From NCBI GenBank assembly GCA_050730675.1, contig JBOHNM010000091.1, positions 1-16,819 of the forward strand: a stretch of DNA of 16,819 nucleotides. The letters are read 5' to 3'. Source of the DNA: JBOHNM01 sp050730675 (lineage in GTDB: Bacteria; Planctomycetota; Phycisphaerae; Phycisphaerales; UBA1924). Below, in pieces: positions 1 through 6,732 of this stretch. How positions within the stretch are numbered: the stretch's first letter is position 1; every line of letters starts with the position of its first letter. The notes beneath the pieces are model-generated. The model ran no database searches. It was given only the letters and a program-made list of their open reading frames with translations, and was not told the origin of the DNA. A program made the position numbers and the translations under genes.

Positions 1-33
1 TCTTTACCGGCGGGGCGGGGGGCGGGTAAGGCG

Positions 34-750
34 ATGGAGCCCTTCCACTACACACCGGCGGCGGACGTTGGGCTGGTTCCGGCCGACCGCTGGAAGAGCG
101 TGCGGCGGGAGCCGGGGCTGATCAGCGTGATCGCGCGGCGGGCGGCGTGCGCGCTGGCCGATGGGTGCCTGAAGGTGTGGCACCGGCTGGAAGTGACGGG
201 GCAGCAGCACGTGCCGAAGGACACGCCGTTTGTGATGATCGCCAACCACGAGAGCCATCTGGACGTGTTTGTGCTGGCCGCGGCGGTGCCGCGGGCGATG
301 CGGCACCGCGTCTTTCCGATCGCGGCGGGAGACGTGTTTTTCGTGACGCCGGCGTTGAGCGCGTTCAGCGCGGCGTTCATCAATGCGCTGCCGATGTGGC
401 GGAAGGCCGTCGGGGCGCACGCGCTGGATGATCTCAAGGCACGGCTGCACAGCGGCGACTGCGGGTACATCCTGTTCCCGGCGGGGGCACGGTCACGCGA
501 CGGGAGCATGCTGAAGTTCAAGGCGGGGATCGGGATGATGGTGGCAGGGACGAGCGTGCCGGTGGTGCCGTGCTACCTCGAGGGGCTTTTCCGGGCGATG
601 CCGCCGGGGAAGGTGATTCCGCGTCCCACAAAGATGCGGGTGCGGATCGGGGCACCGATGGTCTTTGCGGACCAGCCGAACAACCGCGAGGGGTGGAACG
701 CGATCGCGGCGAGGCTGCAGGCGAAGGTCGAAGAGCTGGCGAAGGGGTGA
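34..750 (+). CDS. plsC: 1-acyl-sn-glycerol-3-phosphate acyltransferase (PlsC family)
   Basis: This is a predicted acyltransferase of the PlsC/LPLAT family. Members transfer an acyl chain to lysophosphatidic acid at the inner membrane to make phosphatidic acid. The family HX4D motif is seen as NHESHLDVF (catalytic His72 and Asp77). The second block is FPAGARSRDGSM (from residue 148) and the fourth is VPVVPCYLEG (about residues 175-185). The usual FPEGTRS is altered: both Glu and Thr are Ala, so substrate handling may differ. At 238 residues the length is normal for the family. The reading frame stays open to the window edge, so an upstream start cannot be excluded, but ATG 34 gives a sensible N-terminus. 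A TAA at 27-29 in another frame could be the end of a preceding gene. The fold is confident; the exact substrate is not. Confidence 0.85.
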   Translation: MEPFHYTPAADVGLVPADRWKSVRREPGLISVIARRAACALADGCLKVWHRLEVTGQQHVPKDTPFVMIANHESHLDVFVLAAAVPRAMRHRVFPIAAGDVFFVTPALSAFSAAFINALPMWRKAVGAHALDDLKARLHSGDCGYILFPAGARSRDGSMLKFKAGIGMMVAGTSVPVVPCYLEGLFRAMPPGKVIPRPTKMRVRIGAPMVFADQPNNREGWNAIAARLQAKVEELAKG

Positions 751-850
751 GTTTGCAGGCTGTTCGCACGAATGTGCGTGCATCTTGCGCTGACGCGGAG
801 CATGTAATCAGTTTCATGAAGATTTCGCGAAGAAAAGCCGGGGGAAACCC

Positions 851-878
851 TTGACGGATCGACAAACTGGGGTAGGTT
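851..878 (+). promoter_or_regulatory. Promoter-like sequence for the first CTERM gene
   Basis: A TTGACG hexamer (851-856, five of six matches to the -35 consensus) is followed 16 bp later by TAGGTT (873-878, three of six matches to the -10). This layout matches the better promoter before the third paralogue (TTGACA, 16 bp, TAGATT), which raises its credibility. Transcription would start near 885, giving a leader of roughly 220 nt. Confidence 0.45.
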
Positions 879-1093
879 GCAATGCAGAGGGTTCGTGCGA
901 CCGCTCCGCCCCTTTGTTGTGGCGTTCGGAACGCTGGAGAGAGATCGCTCAAACCAGCGGACCGCGTGTGTGCATCCTGGAGGCAGGAAGAACGTCGGCG
1001 TTGGCGGCGAAGGCCGCGGACAGCCAATTGTGCGTTTGACCTATCGATGGCGGGGTGGAGAGACGCCGCCGGGCCAACCAAGACGCACAGACT

Positions 1094-1100
1094 TAAGGAG
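1094..1100 (+). promoter_or_regulatory. Shine-Dalgarno site fixing the start at 1107
   Basis: TAAGGAG lies 6 nt before ATG 1107. It is the strongest ribosome binding site in the window. It decides between this start and the in-frame open sequence that extends upstream to about 882. Confidence 0.8.
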
Positions 1101-1106
1101 AGCGGC

Positions 1107-1787
1107 ATGTCCCTGAAGACTTCATTTTTGAGCGTGATGGCGGCGGTTGCGCTGGCATCGGCGGCGGCGCCGGCGATGGCGGGGATCGACTTCCCGCCGC
1201 CGTGGACGGGGACCGGCATCCAGGGAAACTCGACGCACTGGCGCTGGGACTTTGACGGCCAGCCGGGGTCGACTGATCCTTCGGTTCCGACTGGGAATGG
1301 ACCGGGCGTGCCGACGATCCTTCCGGGAAACCATGCATACTTTCCGTTCAATCCGATGGAGCCGCAGCCCAACACCACGAGCGTGATTCTGATCCCGCCG
1401 GGAGGCTTTATCGACATCCTGGTGCCCAACTATCCGCAGCCAAACGAGTTCAAGCTCATCTGGATCCAGTACCACTATTTCAGCGCCGGCGCCGAGCCTG
1501 GCACACTCGTGTTGGGAGGCGCGGCGGCACCGTACGGCCCTGTCATTACACCATCTCACCCCACCGACCCCGCGACCGGTGCGCCGCTCCCGGGACTGGT
1601 TGGAGGTCATGGATGGCGACTTCCGTTCAATCCACCGTTTGAGACCATCAGGATCTTCAATCCCGACCAGAGCAATCCGATGTTCATCGATTGGCTCACG
1701 ATCGACACGATCTGCGCGCCTTCGCCCACGGCGGCGGCGATGCTTGGCCTGGGGACGCTGATGGCGGCGGGCCGGCGTCGTCGGTGA
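1107..1787 (+). CDS. Secreted protein with PEP-CTERM-like tail, paralogue 1
   Basis: A 226-residue exported protein of unknown function. The N-terminus is a Sec signal peptide (residues 1-25, cleavage likely after APAMA). The mature part begins GIDFPPPW and has a Trp-rich block (THWRWDF), a central block PNEFKLIWIQYHYF, an APYGP segment, and a late block with LPFNPPFETIRIFNP and IDWLTIDTI. The last 24 residues form a sorting-type tail: CAPSP, a short Ala/Gly/Leu helix, then RRRR. PEP-CTERM tails are known to be recognised by exosortases, which move the protein to the outer surface or matrix. Here PSP replaces PEP and a Cys precedes it. The start is fixed by TAAGGAG at 1094-1100. It is closer to the third paralogue than to the second: both keep the THWRWDF and AAPYGP blocks. 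It has its own terminator and no partner in an operon. No catalytic motif is visible; a beta-rich surface protein is my inference. Confidence 0.85.
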   Translation: MSLKTSFLSVMAAVALASAAAPAMAGIDFPPPWTGTGIQGNSTHWRWDFDGQPGSTDPSVPTGNGPGVPTILPGNHAYFPFNPMEPQPNTTSVILIPPGGFIDILVPNYPQPNEFKLIWIQYHYFSAGAEPGTLVLGGAAAPYGPVITPSHPTDPATGAPLPGLVGGHGWRLPFNPPFETIRIFNPDQSNPMFIDWLTIDTICAPSPTAAAMLGLGTLMAAGRRRR

Positions 1788-1846
1788 ATCCGCATTGACC
1801 TGATCCTGGGACGGGCAGACTGGAGCGAGAGAGACCCGTCCCGCAT

Positions 1847-1879
1847 GGGCCGCGGCCAGTACATGGCCGCGGCCCTTTT
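1847..1879 (+). terminator. Intrinsic terminator after CTERM paralogue 1
   Basis: A perfect 12-bp stem (GGGCCGCGGCCA, 1847-1858, paired with 1864-1875) with a 5-nt loop is followed by TTTT (1876-1879). It lies 60 bp after the stop codon and closes the unit as monocistronic. The stem core GGCCGCGG recurs in the terminator of the third paralogue. Confidence 0.88.
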
Positions 1880-1917
1880 CACGTGGTGAAAAATCGCATG
1901 GCGCGATTGTGTGCCGC

Positions 1918-1946
1918 TTGCGTGGGCGGCGAGTGTGTGGTATGCT
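1918..1946 (+). promoter_or_regulatory. Promoter-like sequence for CTERM paralogue 2
   Basis: TTGCGT (1918-1923) is followed after 17 bp by TATGCT (1941-1946), a four-of-six match to the -10 consensus. Transcription would begin near 1953, giving a leader of about 60 nt, much shorter than for the other two paralogues. It lies directly after the previous terminator. Confidence 0.5.
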
Positions 1947-2013
1947 GTGGAGTCGCCTGGCGCTGTTTGTCGGGCGGGGCGCAACGCGGGCGAGAGCCCG
2001 CAGGAGAGAGAGC

Positions 2014-2646
2014 ATGCGGCTGTCAAACTCGATCGTGGCGTCGATGGTCCTTGGAACGGCTGTTTGCGTTCCCGCGCTGGGCGGCGTCGCCAACCCGCCG
2101 CCGTGGCAAGGATCGGGGCTTGTGGGCAACGAGGTGATGGTGCGGTGGGACTTCACTTCGATCTCGAACCCGGTGGGCATGTCGGAGACCAATGTCGGAT
2201 CCGGGCCGGCGCAGATGGGCGGGCCGGTGAACTTCGATGGCTCGGGGTTTCTGACGATCCCGGCCGGCGGGACGATCGTGATGGATGTGCCAAACTTCCC
2301 GCATCCCAACGATTTCAAGCTGGTCTGGGTCCAGTACCACATCGTCGGCGGACCGGTGTTCGCGGTGGATCCGGTGATCGGCGGCTCGGCGGTAAACTCG
2401 GCCGGGATCACCGTGTTCGCGACACCGTGGGGTGTGCCCATTCTTGTGCCGCCACAGGGCGGCATCGGGGCGCAGGGGTTGTACTTCCCCTTCAACCCGG
2501 ACCACGAGACCATTACCCTCTTCAATCCCGGCACGACGCCGATGGTCCTGGACTGGCTGCAGATCAACACGATCTGTGCACCGAGCCCATGTGCGGCGGC
2601 GATACTGGGCCTCGGCGGGCTGCTCGTGGCACGCCGCCGGCGCTGA
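2014..2646 (+). CDS. Secreted protein with PEP-CTERM-like tail, paralogue 2
   Basis: A 210-residue exported protein and the most divergent of the three paralogues. The signal peptide ends near CVPALG (residue 23) and the mature chain starts GVANPPPW. Blocks shared with the other two are VRWDF, PNDFKLVWVQYH, FPFNPDHETITLFNP and LDWLQINTI. It has no APYGP block. In its place is a stretch with ATPWGVPILVPP. The tail runs from residue 188: CAPSP, hydrophobic helix (AAAILGLGGLLVA), RRRR. ATG 2014 is preceded by CAGGAG at 2001-2006 with a 7-nt gap; the frame is open further upstream but lacks a better start. It is flanked by its own promoter-like pair and a perfect hairpin terminator. The function is unknown. 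The tail implies exosortase-type surface sorting, but no exosortase gene is in this window. Confidence 0.83.
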   Translation: MRLSNSIVASMVLGTAVCVPALGGVANPPPWQGSGLVGNEVMVRWDFTSISNPVGMSETNVGSGPAQMGGPVNFDGSGFLTIPAGGTIVMDVPNFPHPNDFKLVWVQYHIVGGPVFAVDPVIGGSAVNSAGITVFATPWGVPILVPPQGGIGAQGLYFPFNPDHETITLFNPGTTPMVLDWLQINTICAPSPCAAAILGLGGLLVARRRR

Positions 2647-2679
2647 TCGCAGGATGTTCGCAGACCTGATAGCGAAAAC

Positions 2680-2713
2680 ACGCCGCGTCCGGCTCTCCGG
2701 ACGCGGCGTTCTT
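2680..2713 (+). terminator. Intrinsic terminator after CTERM paralogue 2
   Basis: A perfect 13-bp stem (ACGCCGCGTCCGG, 2680-2692, paired with 2697-2709) closes a 4-nt CTCT loop and runs into TTCTT. It lies 33 bp after the stop codon. The sequence differs from the other two terminators in this array. Confidence 0.88.
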
Positions 2714-2775
2714 GCGCTCCGGCTGTTGGGTTATCCACAATTTGCTGGAACTCGCGAGAAAGCATGGCGAGACGA

Positions 2776-2803
2776 TTGACAGCCCCACTTTACGAAGTAG
2801 ATT
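2776..2803 (+). promoter_or_regulatory. Promoter for CTERM paralogue 3
   Basis: TTGACA (2776-2781) is a perfect -35 match. After 16 bp comes TAGATT (2798-2803), a four-of-six -10 match. It is the best sigma-70-type promoter in the window. Transcription would start near 2810, leaving a leader of about 195 nt before ATG 3004. Confidence 0.65.
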
Positions 2804-3003
2804 GGGATTTGGCCACGGGGCCATTGACGCGATTGCCTGCGAGAGAAGGGCGGGCAACACGTTGAACTGAATCGGGGAGCGAGAGTGTGTGTGTGCGTCT
2901 GCGGCGATGGCCGCGGATGGCGCTTGTGGGATCGCGCCGGAATGGCGTGGCGACCGGGAAAGAAGCGCGTGCGTTCGCCGCGCGGCACCGAAGTGGGAAA
3001 CGC

Positions 3004-3645
3004 ATGGAACGGAAATGGACATCGTTGATGTTCGCGGCGGTGTGCTTGGCCGCGGGGCCGGCGCTGGCGGGGATCGAGACGCTGCCGCCCTGGAGCCAAA
3101 CCGGGATCATCGGTGAATCGACGCACTGGCGCTGGGACTTCCCGACGGCTGCGACCGCGAGCACGCCGACGTCGGGCACCGGCATCGGCACGCCGCAGAT
3201 CGCGCCGAGCCCGGACTGGACTTGGCAGCCGACTTCACCGACGGGCGGCCAAGGGGTGATGTCGATTGTCCCGGGCGGGTCGGTGGTGGTGACGGTGCCG
3301 AACTTCCCCAGGCCGAATGAATTCAAGTTGATCTGGATCCAGTACCACTGGTTCGGAACCGGGGCCGAGCCGGCGACGAGCGCATCGGCCAATGGGGTGG
3401 CGGCCGCGCCGTACGGTCCGACGATCACGCCGTCGCCCGGCGTCGGTGGCGGGCTGGTCGGCGCCCGCGGGTGGCAGTTCCCGTTCAACCCCGAACTGGA
3501 AACCATCACGATCCACAACCCTGACCTGCAGAACTTCATGTACATCGATTGGCTGGTGATCGACACGATCTGCGCACCGTCGCCGGAGGGAGCGGCGGTG
3601 CTGGCGATCGCGGGGCTGGTGGCGATGAGCCGCCGCCGCCGATAG
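3004..3645 (+). CDS. Secreted protein with PEP-CTERM-like tail, paralogue 3
   Basis: A 213-residue exported protein and the closest relative of paralogue 1. The signal peptide covers residues 1-22 (ending GPALA). The mature chain begins GIETLPPW and repeats the family blocks THWRWDF, PNEFKLIWIQYHWF, APYGPTITPS, FPFNPELETITIHNP and IDWLVIDTI. The tail starts at residue 190 with CAPSP, then an Ala/Leu helix and RRRR. I chose ATG 3004 because it gives a short basic n-region directly before the hydrophobic core, although no clear Shine-Dalgarno precedes it. Upstream in-frame GTG codons would add an Arg-rich extension. The gene has a near-consensus promoter and its own terminator. Its function is unknown. 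The conserved Trp/Tyr/Phe pattern suggests a compact beta-sheet surface domain, which is inference. Confidence 0.83.
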   Translation: MERKWTSLMFAAVCLAAGPALAGIETLPPWSQTGIIGESTHWRWDFPTAATASTPTSGTGIGTPQIAPSPDWTWQPTSPTGGQGVMSIVPGGSVVVTVPNFPRPNEFKLIWIQYHWFGTGAEPATSASANGVAAAPYGPTITPSPGVGGGLVGARGWQFPFNPELETITIHNPDLQNFMYIDWLVIDTICAPSPEGAAVLAIAGLVAMSRRRR

Positions 3646-3680
3646 CTCGCTTGCGTATTGAACTGATTCGTCTATCTCTA

Positions 3681-3719
3681 GGGCCGCGGCTTCTCGTGGG
3701 GGTTGGCCGCGGCCTTTTT
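3681..3719 (+). terminator. Intrinsic terminator after CTERM paralogue 3
   Basis: GGCCGCGGC (3682-3690) pairs with GCCGCGGCC (3706-3714) around a 15-nt loop and is followed by TTTTT (3715-3719). The stem repeats the GGCCGCGG core of the terminator at 1847-1879, as expected if the duplicated unit carried its terminator with it. Confidence 0.82.
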
Positions 3720-3779
3720 GTGCGCGTGTCGACGCACACAATCAACGGGAATCGTCTACTAAGAACGCGATCGCTCCGT

Positions 3780-3785
3780 TAGAAT
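3780..3785 (+). promoter_or_regulatory. Possible -10 element for the transglutaminase-like gene
   Basis: TAGAAT matches the -10 consensus at five of six positions and lies 48 bp before ATG 3834. No convincing -35 hexamer is seen at 16-18 bp upstream, so this is a weak call. Confidence 0.35.
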
Positions 3786-3833
3786 TATGTTTGGTGCGGA
3801 GAGAGCGAAGTCGCTGCAGGGGTACTCTTGATC

Positions 3834-5753
3834 ATGCGCAGCACGATTTTGACGTTGGCGGCGGGATTGGCGTTGGTTTCGGCCTCGTTGGCACAGCCGT
3901 CGGCGAAACCGGCTCCCCCCACCCCCACCCCCACTTCACCCGTGCCGCCGGCGACGAAACCCTCGGGAACGCCGAATCGGACTGCATCGGCCAAAGCGCG
4001 GCTGGAAGCGATCCTCGCGAAGCTCGATGAGACGCAGGACTTCCGGCAGGCCCACGCGGATGTCGCCGCGCTGTGGGACCACATGGTGGTGTACTTCCCG
4101 GCGTCTGAGACGGCATCTTTCCGCGAGGTGGCGCAGGCGCGGCGGATGATCATGCAGCTCATGCTCGTGGACAAGGACGCGCGCGGGGGGATGCTCAAGT
4201 TCCTCCGCAAGAGCCCGAACCTGACGGGGGCCCTGGTCTTCCAAGTGCGCGAGGGGGACAACATTCCCGGGGTGTACGGCACACTCTCGAAGATGCGCGG
4301 CGCCACGCCGACCGAGGCGCACGACAAGCTGATGGAGAAGTACGCGGGGCTGACGGCCGCGGTGTGCGTGGTGCACGACAAGCCGCTCAAGCGGGCGATC
4401 AACGAGCACATGACGACCGCGCCGGGGCCGAGCGAGGTTTTCGAGTTCTTCGCGCAGTCGGCGGAGAAGGGGCTGCTGCAGAACAAGCTCGAGGCCATGC
4501 CGGCGGAGCTGCTGCTGTTCGTGGTCGATGTCACGACGCCGATCGATGAACTCAAGTGGGCCCAGCAGAAGTACGGCAAGGACCGGCAGGTGGGCAACCG
4601 CTACCAGGATGTGCCGTACGACACCGATTCGTTCGAGCTGGGGAAGCCGAAGAAGATCGCGGGGCAGTCGTACACGCTGCAGAACGTGCTGAAGTACGGC
4701 GGGGTGTGCGCGGATCAGGCGTACTTCGCGTGCGCGGTCGGCAAATCGATCGGGATCCCGACGGCGTACGTGACGGCCTCGGACGGGAGCGTGGCCCATG
4801 CGTGGCTCGGCTACCTGCGCGGATGGGGTCCGAGCGCGGTCTGGAACTTCGACACGGGGCGGTACGACTCGTACCGCAACGTGCGCGGCAACGTGGAGGA
4901 CCCGCAGGCGGGCGTGCCGGTGTCGGATGCGCAGCTGGCGGTCTCGGCCGAGGCTGCGGATGTTGACACAAAGCTGCGCTACGAGGCGCAGGCGATGACC
5001 GATGCCGCGATGCAGTTGGCGGTGCTGGTGCGGACGTCGGCGATCGGCGCGGTCAAGCCGGTCGAGGGCGTGCCGGTGGCGGCCAACGACAAGACGCGGA
5101 CAGGGACACCGTCGGAGATGCTGGACCTGCTCGAGGGGGGCCTGCGCAAGTGCGCGGCGCACCCGCGGGCGTGGGAGGCGGCGACGAACCTGGCCAAGCA
5201 GAAGATGCTCAGCACCGAGCAGCGGCGGAAGCTGGGCGGGATGCTCGACGAGCTTTGCGGCCGCAAGTTCGCGGACTTCACGGTCTACGTGATGACGCCG
5301 GTGATCCAGAGCGTGGACGACACCAAGGAGCAGGCCACGATGTGGGGCAACCTGCTGCGCAGCCTGCAGAGCCGGCACGACCTGATGTCGGAGGTGCTGG
5401 TGCGCGAGGGGAAGATGTACGAGAAGGCGGGGAACAAGACCAAGGCCAAGGCGATGTACGACGAGGTGATCGACAAGTACATGAACAGCGGACCGTCGGC
5501 GCTCGGAGCGCTGAGCGCGGTCGAGATGATGATGAAGGACGACGGGGACGCGGGGATGCAGCGCGTGCTGTCGATGTACGATAAGGCCTTCAAGCGGGTG
5601 CAAAAGCCCGGCGAGAGCAACCCGTCGGTCGTGCGCGGCAGCAACTGGTTCCGCGTCGGGGCCCGCTACATGGCGCTGCTCGATGAAGCGGGGCAGCAGC
5701 AGCAGGCGGCGAAGATCGGCCAGCAACTGGGGATCAAGGGACCGAAGGGGTGA
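3834..5753 (+). CDS. Exported transglutaminase-like domain protein
   Basis: A 639-residue protein. Residues 1-20 form a Sec signal peptide (cleavage likely after ASLA), followed by a Pro/Thr-rich linker (about residues 21-45). A helical region leads to a transglutaminase-like core. The expected catalytic triad is visible: Cys292 in GGVCADQAYFA, His322 in VAHAW and Asp340 in WNFDTG. The spacing and the WNFDTGRY ending fit the transglutaminase-like (papain-fold) superfamily. In bacteria such proteins act as proteases, peptide cross-linkers or amidases; which one applies here cannot be told. The C-terminal half (about residues 440-610) is helical with TPR-like stretches such as KTKAKAMYDEVIDKY, perhaps for protein binding. 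ATG 3834 is preferred over a TTG at 3828; AGGGG at 3818-3822 could serve either. The protein should act outside the cytoplasm. It appears to be transcribed alone. Confidence 0.8.
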   Translation: MRSTILTLAAGLALVSASLAQPSAKPAPPTPTPTSPVPPATKPSGTPNRTASAKARLEAILAKLDETQDFRQAHADVAALWDHMVVYFPASETASFREVAQARRMIMQLMLVDKDARGGMLKFLRKSPNLTGALVFQVREGDNIPGVYGTLSKMRGATPTEAHDKLMEKYAGLTAAVCVVHDKPLKRAINEHMTTAPGPSEVFEFFAQSAEKGLLQNKLEAMPAELLLFVVDVTTPIDELKWAQQKYGKDRQVGNRYQDVPYDTDSFELGKPKKIAGQSYTLQNVLKYGGVCADQAYFACAVGKSIGIPTAYVTASDGSVAHAWLGYLRGWGPSAVWNFDTGRYDSYRNVRGNVEDPQAGVPVSDAQLAVSAEAADVDTKLRYEAQAMTDAAMQLAVLVRTSAIGAVKPVEGVPVAANDKTRTGTPSEMLDLLEGGLRKCAAHPRAWEAATNLAKQKMLSTEQRRKLGGMLDELCGRKFADFTVYVMTPVIQSVDDTKEQATMWGNLLRSLQSRHDLMSEVLVREGKMYEKAGNKTKAKAMYDEVIDKYMNSGPSALGALSAVEMMMKDDGDAGMQRVLSMYDKAFKRVQKPGESNPSVVRGSNWFRVGARYMALLDEAGQQQQAAKIGQQLGIKGPKG

Positions 5754-5763
5754 GGGTTTTCAC

Positions 5764-5873
5764 CATAGAGGGCGCAGAGCGACACAGAGGAAGGCCAAAC
5801 GGATTGCGTTCAAGTCTGTGTGATACAAACCATCGTCTCTTGTATTTCTCTGTGATGCTCTGCGCTCTCTGTG
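5764..5873. repeat. Large imperfect inverted repeat between convergent genes
   Basis: The left arm (5764-5792, core GCGCAGAGC then CACAGAG) pairs with the right arm (5846-5873, core CTCTGTG then GCTCTGCGC). About 24 positions match, with four mismatches and a one-base bulge, around a 53-nt loop. The right arm is itself built of a direct repeat, TCTCTGTGATG at 5847-5857 and again at 5866-5876, 19 bp apart. It fills the gap between the plus-strand gene ending at 5753 and the minus-strand gene ending at 5887. It could act as a two-way transcription end or be a dispersed genomic repeat. The CACAGAG-type sequence resembles intergenic repeats I recall from planctomycetes and other bacteria. Confidence 0.75.
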
Positions 5874-5886
5874 ATGCACCTCGGCC

Positions 5887-6642
5887 TCATCGTGCCACCG
5901 GCCGGCGGTGTTCGAGGAACCACTCGCCCAGCTTCATGTCGCGGTAAGTTCGGTCCCAGCTGCCGTGGTTGAGGTCGGGGTAGATCGTGACCTTCGGGTC
6001 GCCGCCGGCGGCCTTGATGGCGTCGGTGATCTTGGTCGTGGTGTCGGGGGTGACGACATCGTCCTTGGCGCCGTGGAAAGCCCAAACAGGCACATTCTTG
6101 AGAGCGCCGGTGTCGAGCTGCACATCGCGGACGCCGCAGATCGGCGCGATGGCGGCGAACAGGTTCGGGTGGAGCGAGGCGATGGACCAGGTGCCGCCGC
6201 CGCCCTGCGAGAGGCCGGTGAGATACACGCGCGTGGGGTCGGTGTCGTAATGGGCCTGGACATCTTTCAGGCAGGCCATGACGTATGGGTCGTACTTGCG
6301 CCAGAGGCCGACGGTCTCGGGCTTCTGCGGGAACACAGCGATGAAGGGCCAGCCCTTTGGGTCGTTGATCATGGCGGGGTAGAGGCCCTGAGTGAGCTGG
6401 CGCTGGCCGTCGGTGCCGCACTCGCCGGAGCCGTTGAGGAAGATGATGACGGGCCAAGGCTCGCCGGCGGGTGTGTAGTTGCGCGGGACGTACACGGCGT
6501 AGGGGCGCGTCGTGCCGCCGTCGTTGACGGTGTTGAAGAGCGTGCCGGTCTGGGTGGGCGACGTCGATGCGCACCCCGCGAACAGGGCGCTGGCGAGGAG
6601 CGCGGCGAGGAGGAACAACGGCGACAACGAGATGGTGGACAT
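5887..6642 (-). CDS. Lipoprotein esterase of the alpha/beta hydrolase fold
   Basis: A 251-residue predicted lipoprotein. Residues 1-23 form a lipoprotein signal peptide ending LFAG, with lipidated Cys24. The mature enzyme shows the esterase set: an oxyanion-type segment FLNGSGE (68-74), nucleophile Ser145 in GLSQGGGG, acid Asp194 (or Asp195) in HGAKDDVV and His226 in NHGSW. This matches the PHB-depolymerase/feruloyl-esterase-like and phospholipase/carboxylesterase group. Such enzymes cleave ester bonds in polymers or small esters; the substrate here is not known. The start is the ATG at 6642, with GGAG about 10 nt upstream. An in-frame extension to 6720 would bury the signal peptide. It is transcribed away from cysS, with 90 bp between the starts, and ends facing the inverted repeat. 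Confidence 0.82.
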   Translation of the reverse strand: MSTISLSPLFLLAALLASALFAGCASTSPTQTGTLFNTVNDGGTTRPYAVYVPRNYTPAGEPWPVIIFLNGSGECGTDGQRQLTQGLYPAMINDPKGWPFIAVFPQKPETVGLWRKYDPYVMACLKDVQAHYDTDPTRVYLTGLSQGGGGTWSIASLHPNLFAAIAPICGVRDVQLDTGALKNVPVWAFHGAKDDVVTPDTTTKITDAIKAAGGDPKVTIYPDLNHGSWDRTYRDMKLGEWFLEHRRPVAR

Positions 6643-6732
6643 GGATGAGGGGCTCCGTGGAAGGAAGGTAGCGGTCCGAGGGACATCGGGCAGTGGCCCG
6701 GTGCCGCGCCGGTGCCACATACCATGGGCCCT

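Larger units (their letters stand above)
751..1106 (+). other. Intergenic region and leader upstream of the first CTERM gene
   Basis: This 356-base gap holds a small hairpin (CGCAC-gaat-GTGCG, 765-778) without a T-run, a promoter-like pair at 851-878, and then a leader of about 220 nt before the ATG at 1107. The leader is open in the same frame as the gene from about 882. The codons there encode an Arg/Trp/Cys-rich sequence with no signal-peptide character, so I read it as untranslated. I recognise no riboswitch in it. Confidence 0.5.
2647..3003 (+). other. Intergenic region and leader upstream of the third CTERM gene
   Basis: This 357-base gap contains the terminator of paralogue 2 (2680-2713), a near-consensus promoter (2776-2803) and then about 195 nt of leader. 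The leader contains a short GT run (2884-2894) and an open frame continuous with the downstream gene from 2887. The encoded sequence is Arg-rich and would bury the signal peptide, so translation from there is unlikely. Confidence 0.5.

Noticed and set aside
765..778. Hairpin after plsC as a terminator
   Set aside because: The stem is only 5 bp and no T-run follows.
851..1039. A 62-codon leader ORF before CTERM paralogue 1
   Set aside because: Its start overlaps the predicted -35 element and it has no ribosome site or recognisable sequence.
882..1106. Upstream extension of CTERM paralogue 1
   Set aside because: TAAGGAG sits directly before ATG 1107 and the extension would bury the signal peptide.
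1122..2765. A 547-codon open frame on the minus strand across the first two CTERM genes
   Set aside because: It runs through two strong terminators and two promoters and has no family resemblance.
3936..5726. A 596-codon open frame on the minus strand opposite the transglutaminase-like gene
   Set aside because: It is very rich in Arg, His and Leu with no recognisable motif, as expected for the complement of a GC-rich gene. The plus-strand product has a signal peptide and a catalytic triad.
5750..5947. A short plus-strand ORF across the inverted repeat
   Set aside because: Its content is the repeat itself plus the antisense of the esterase end.
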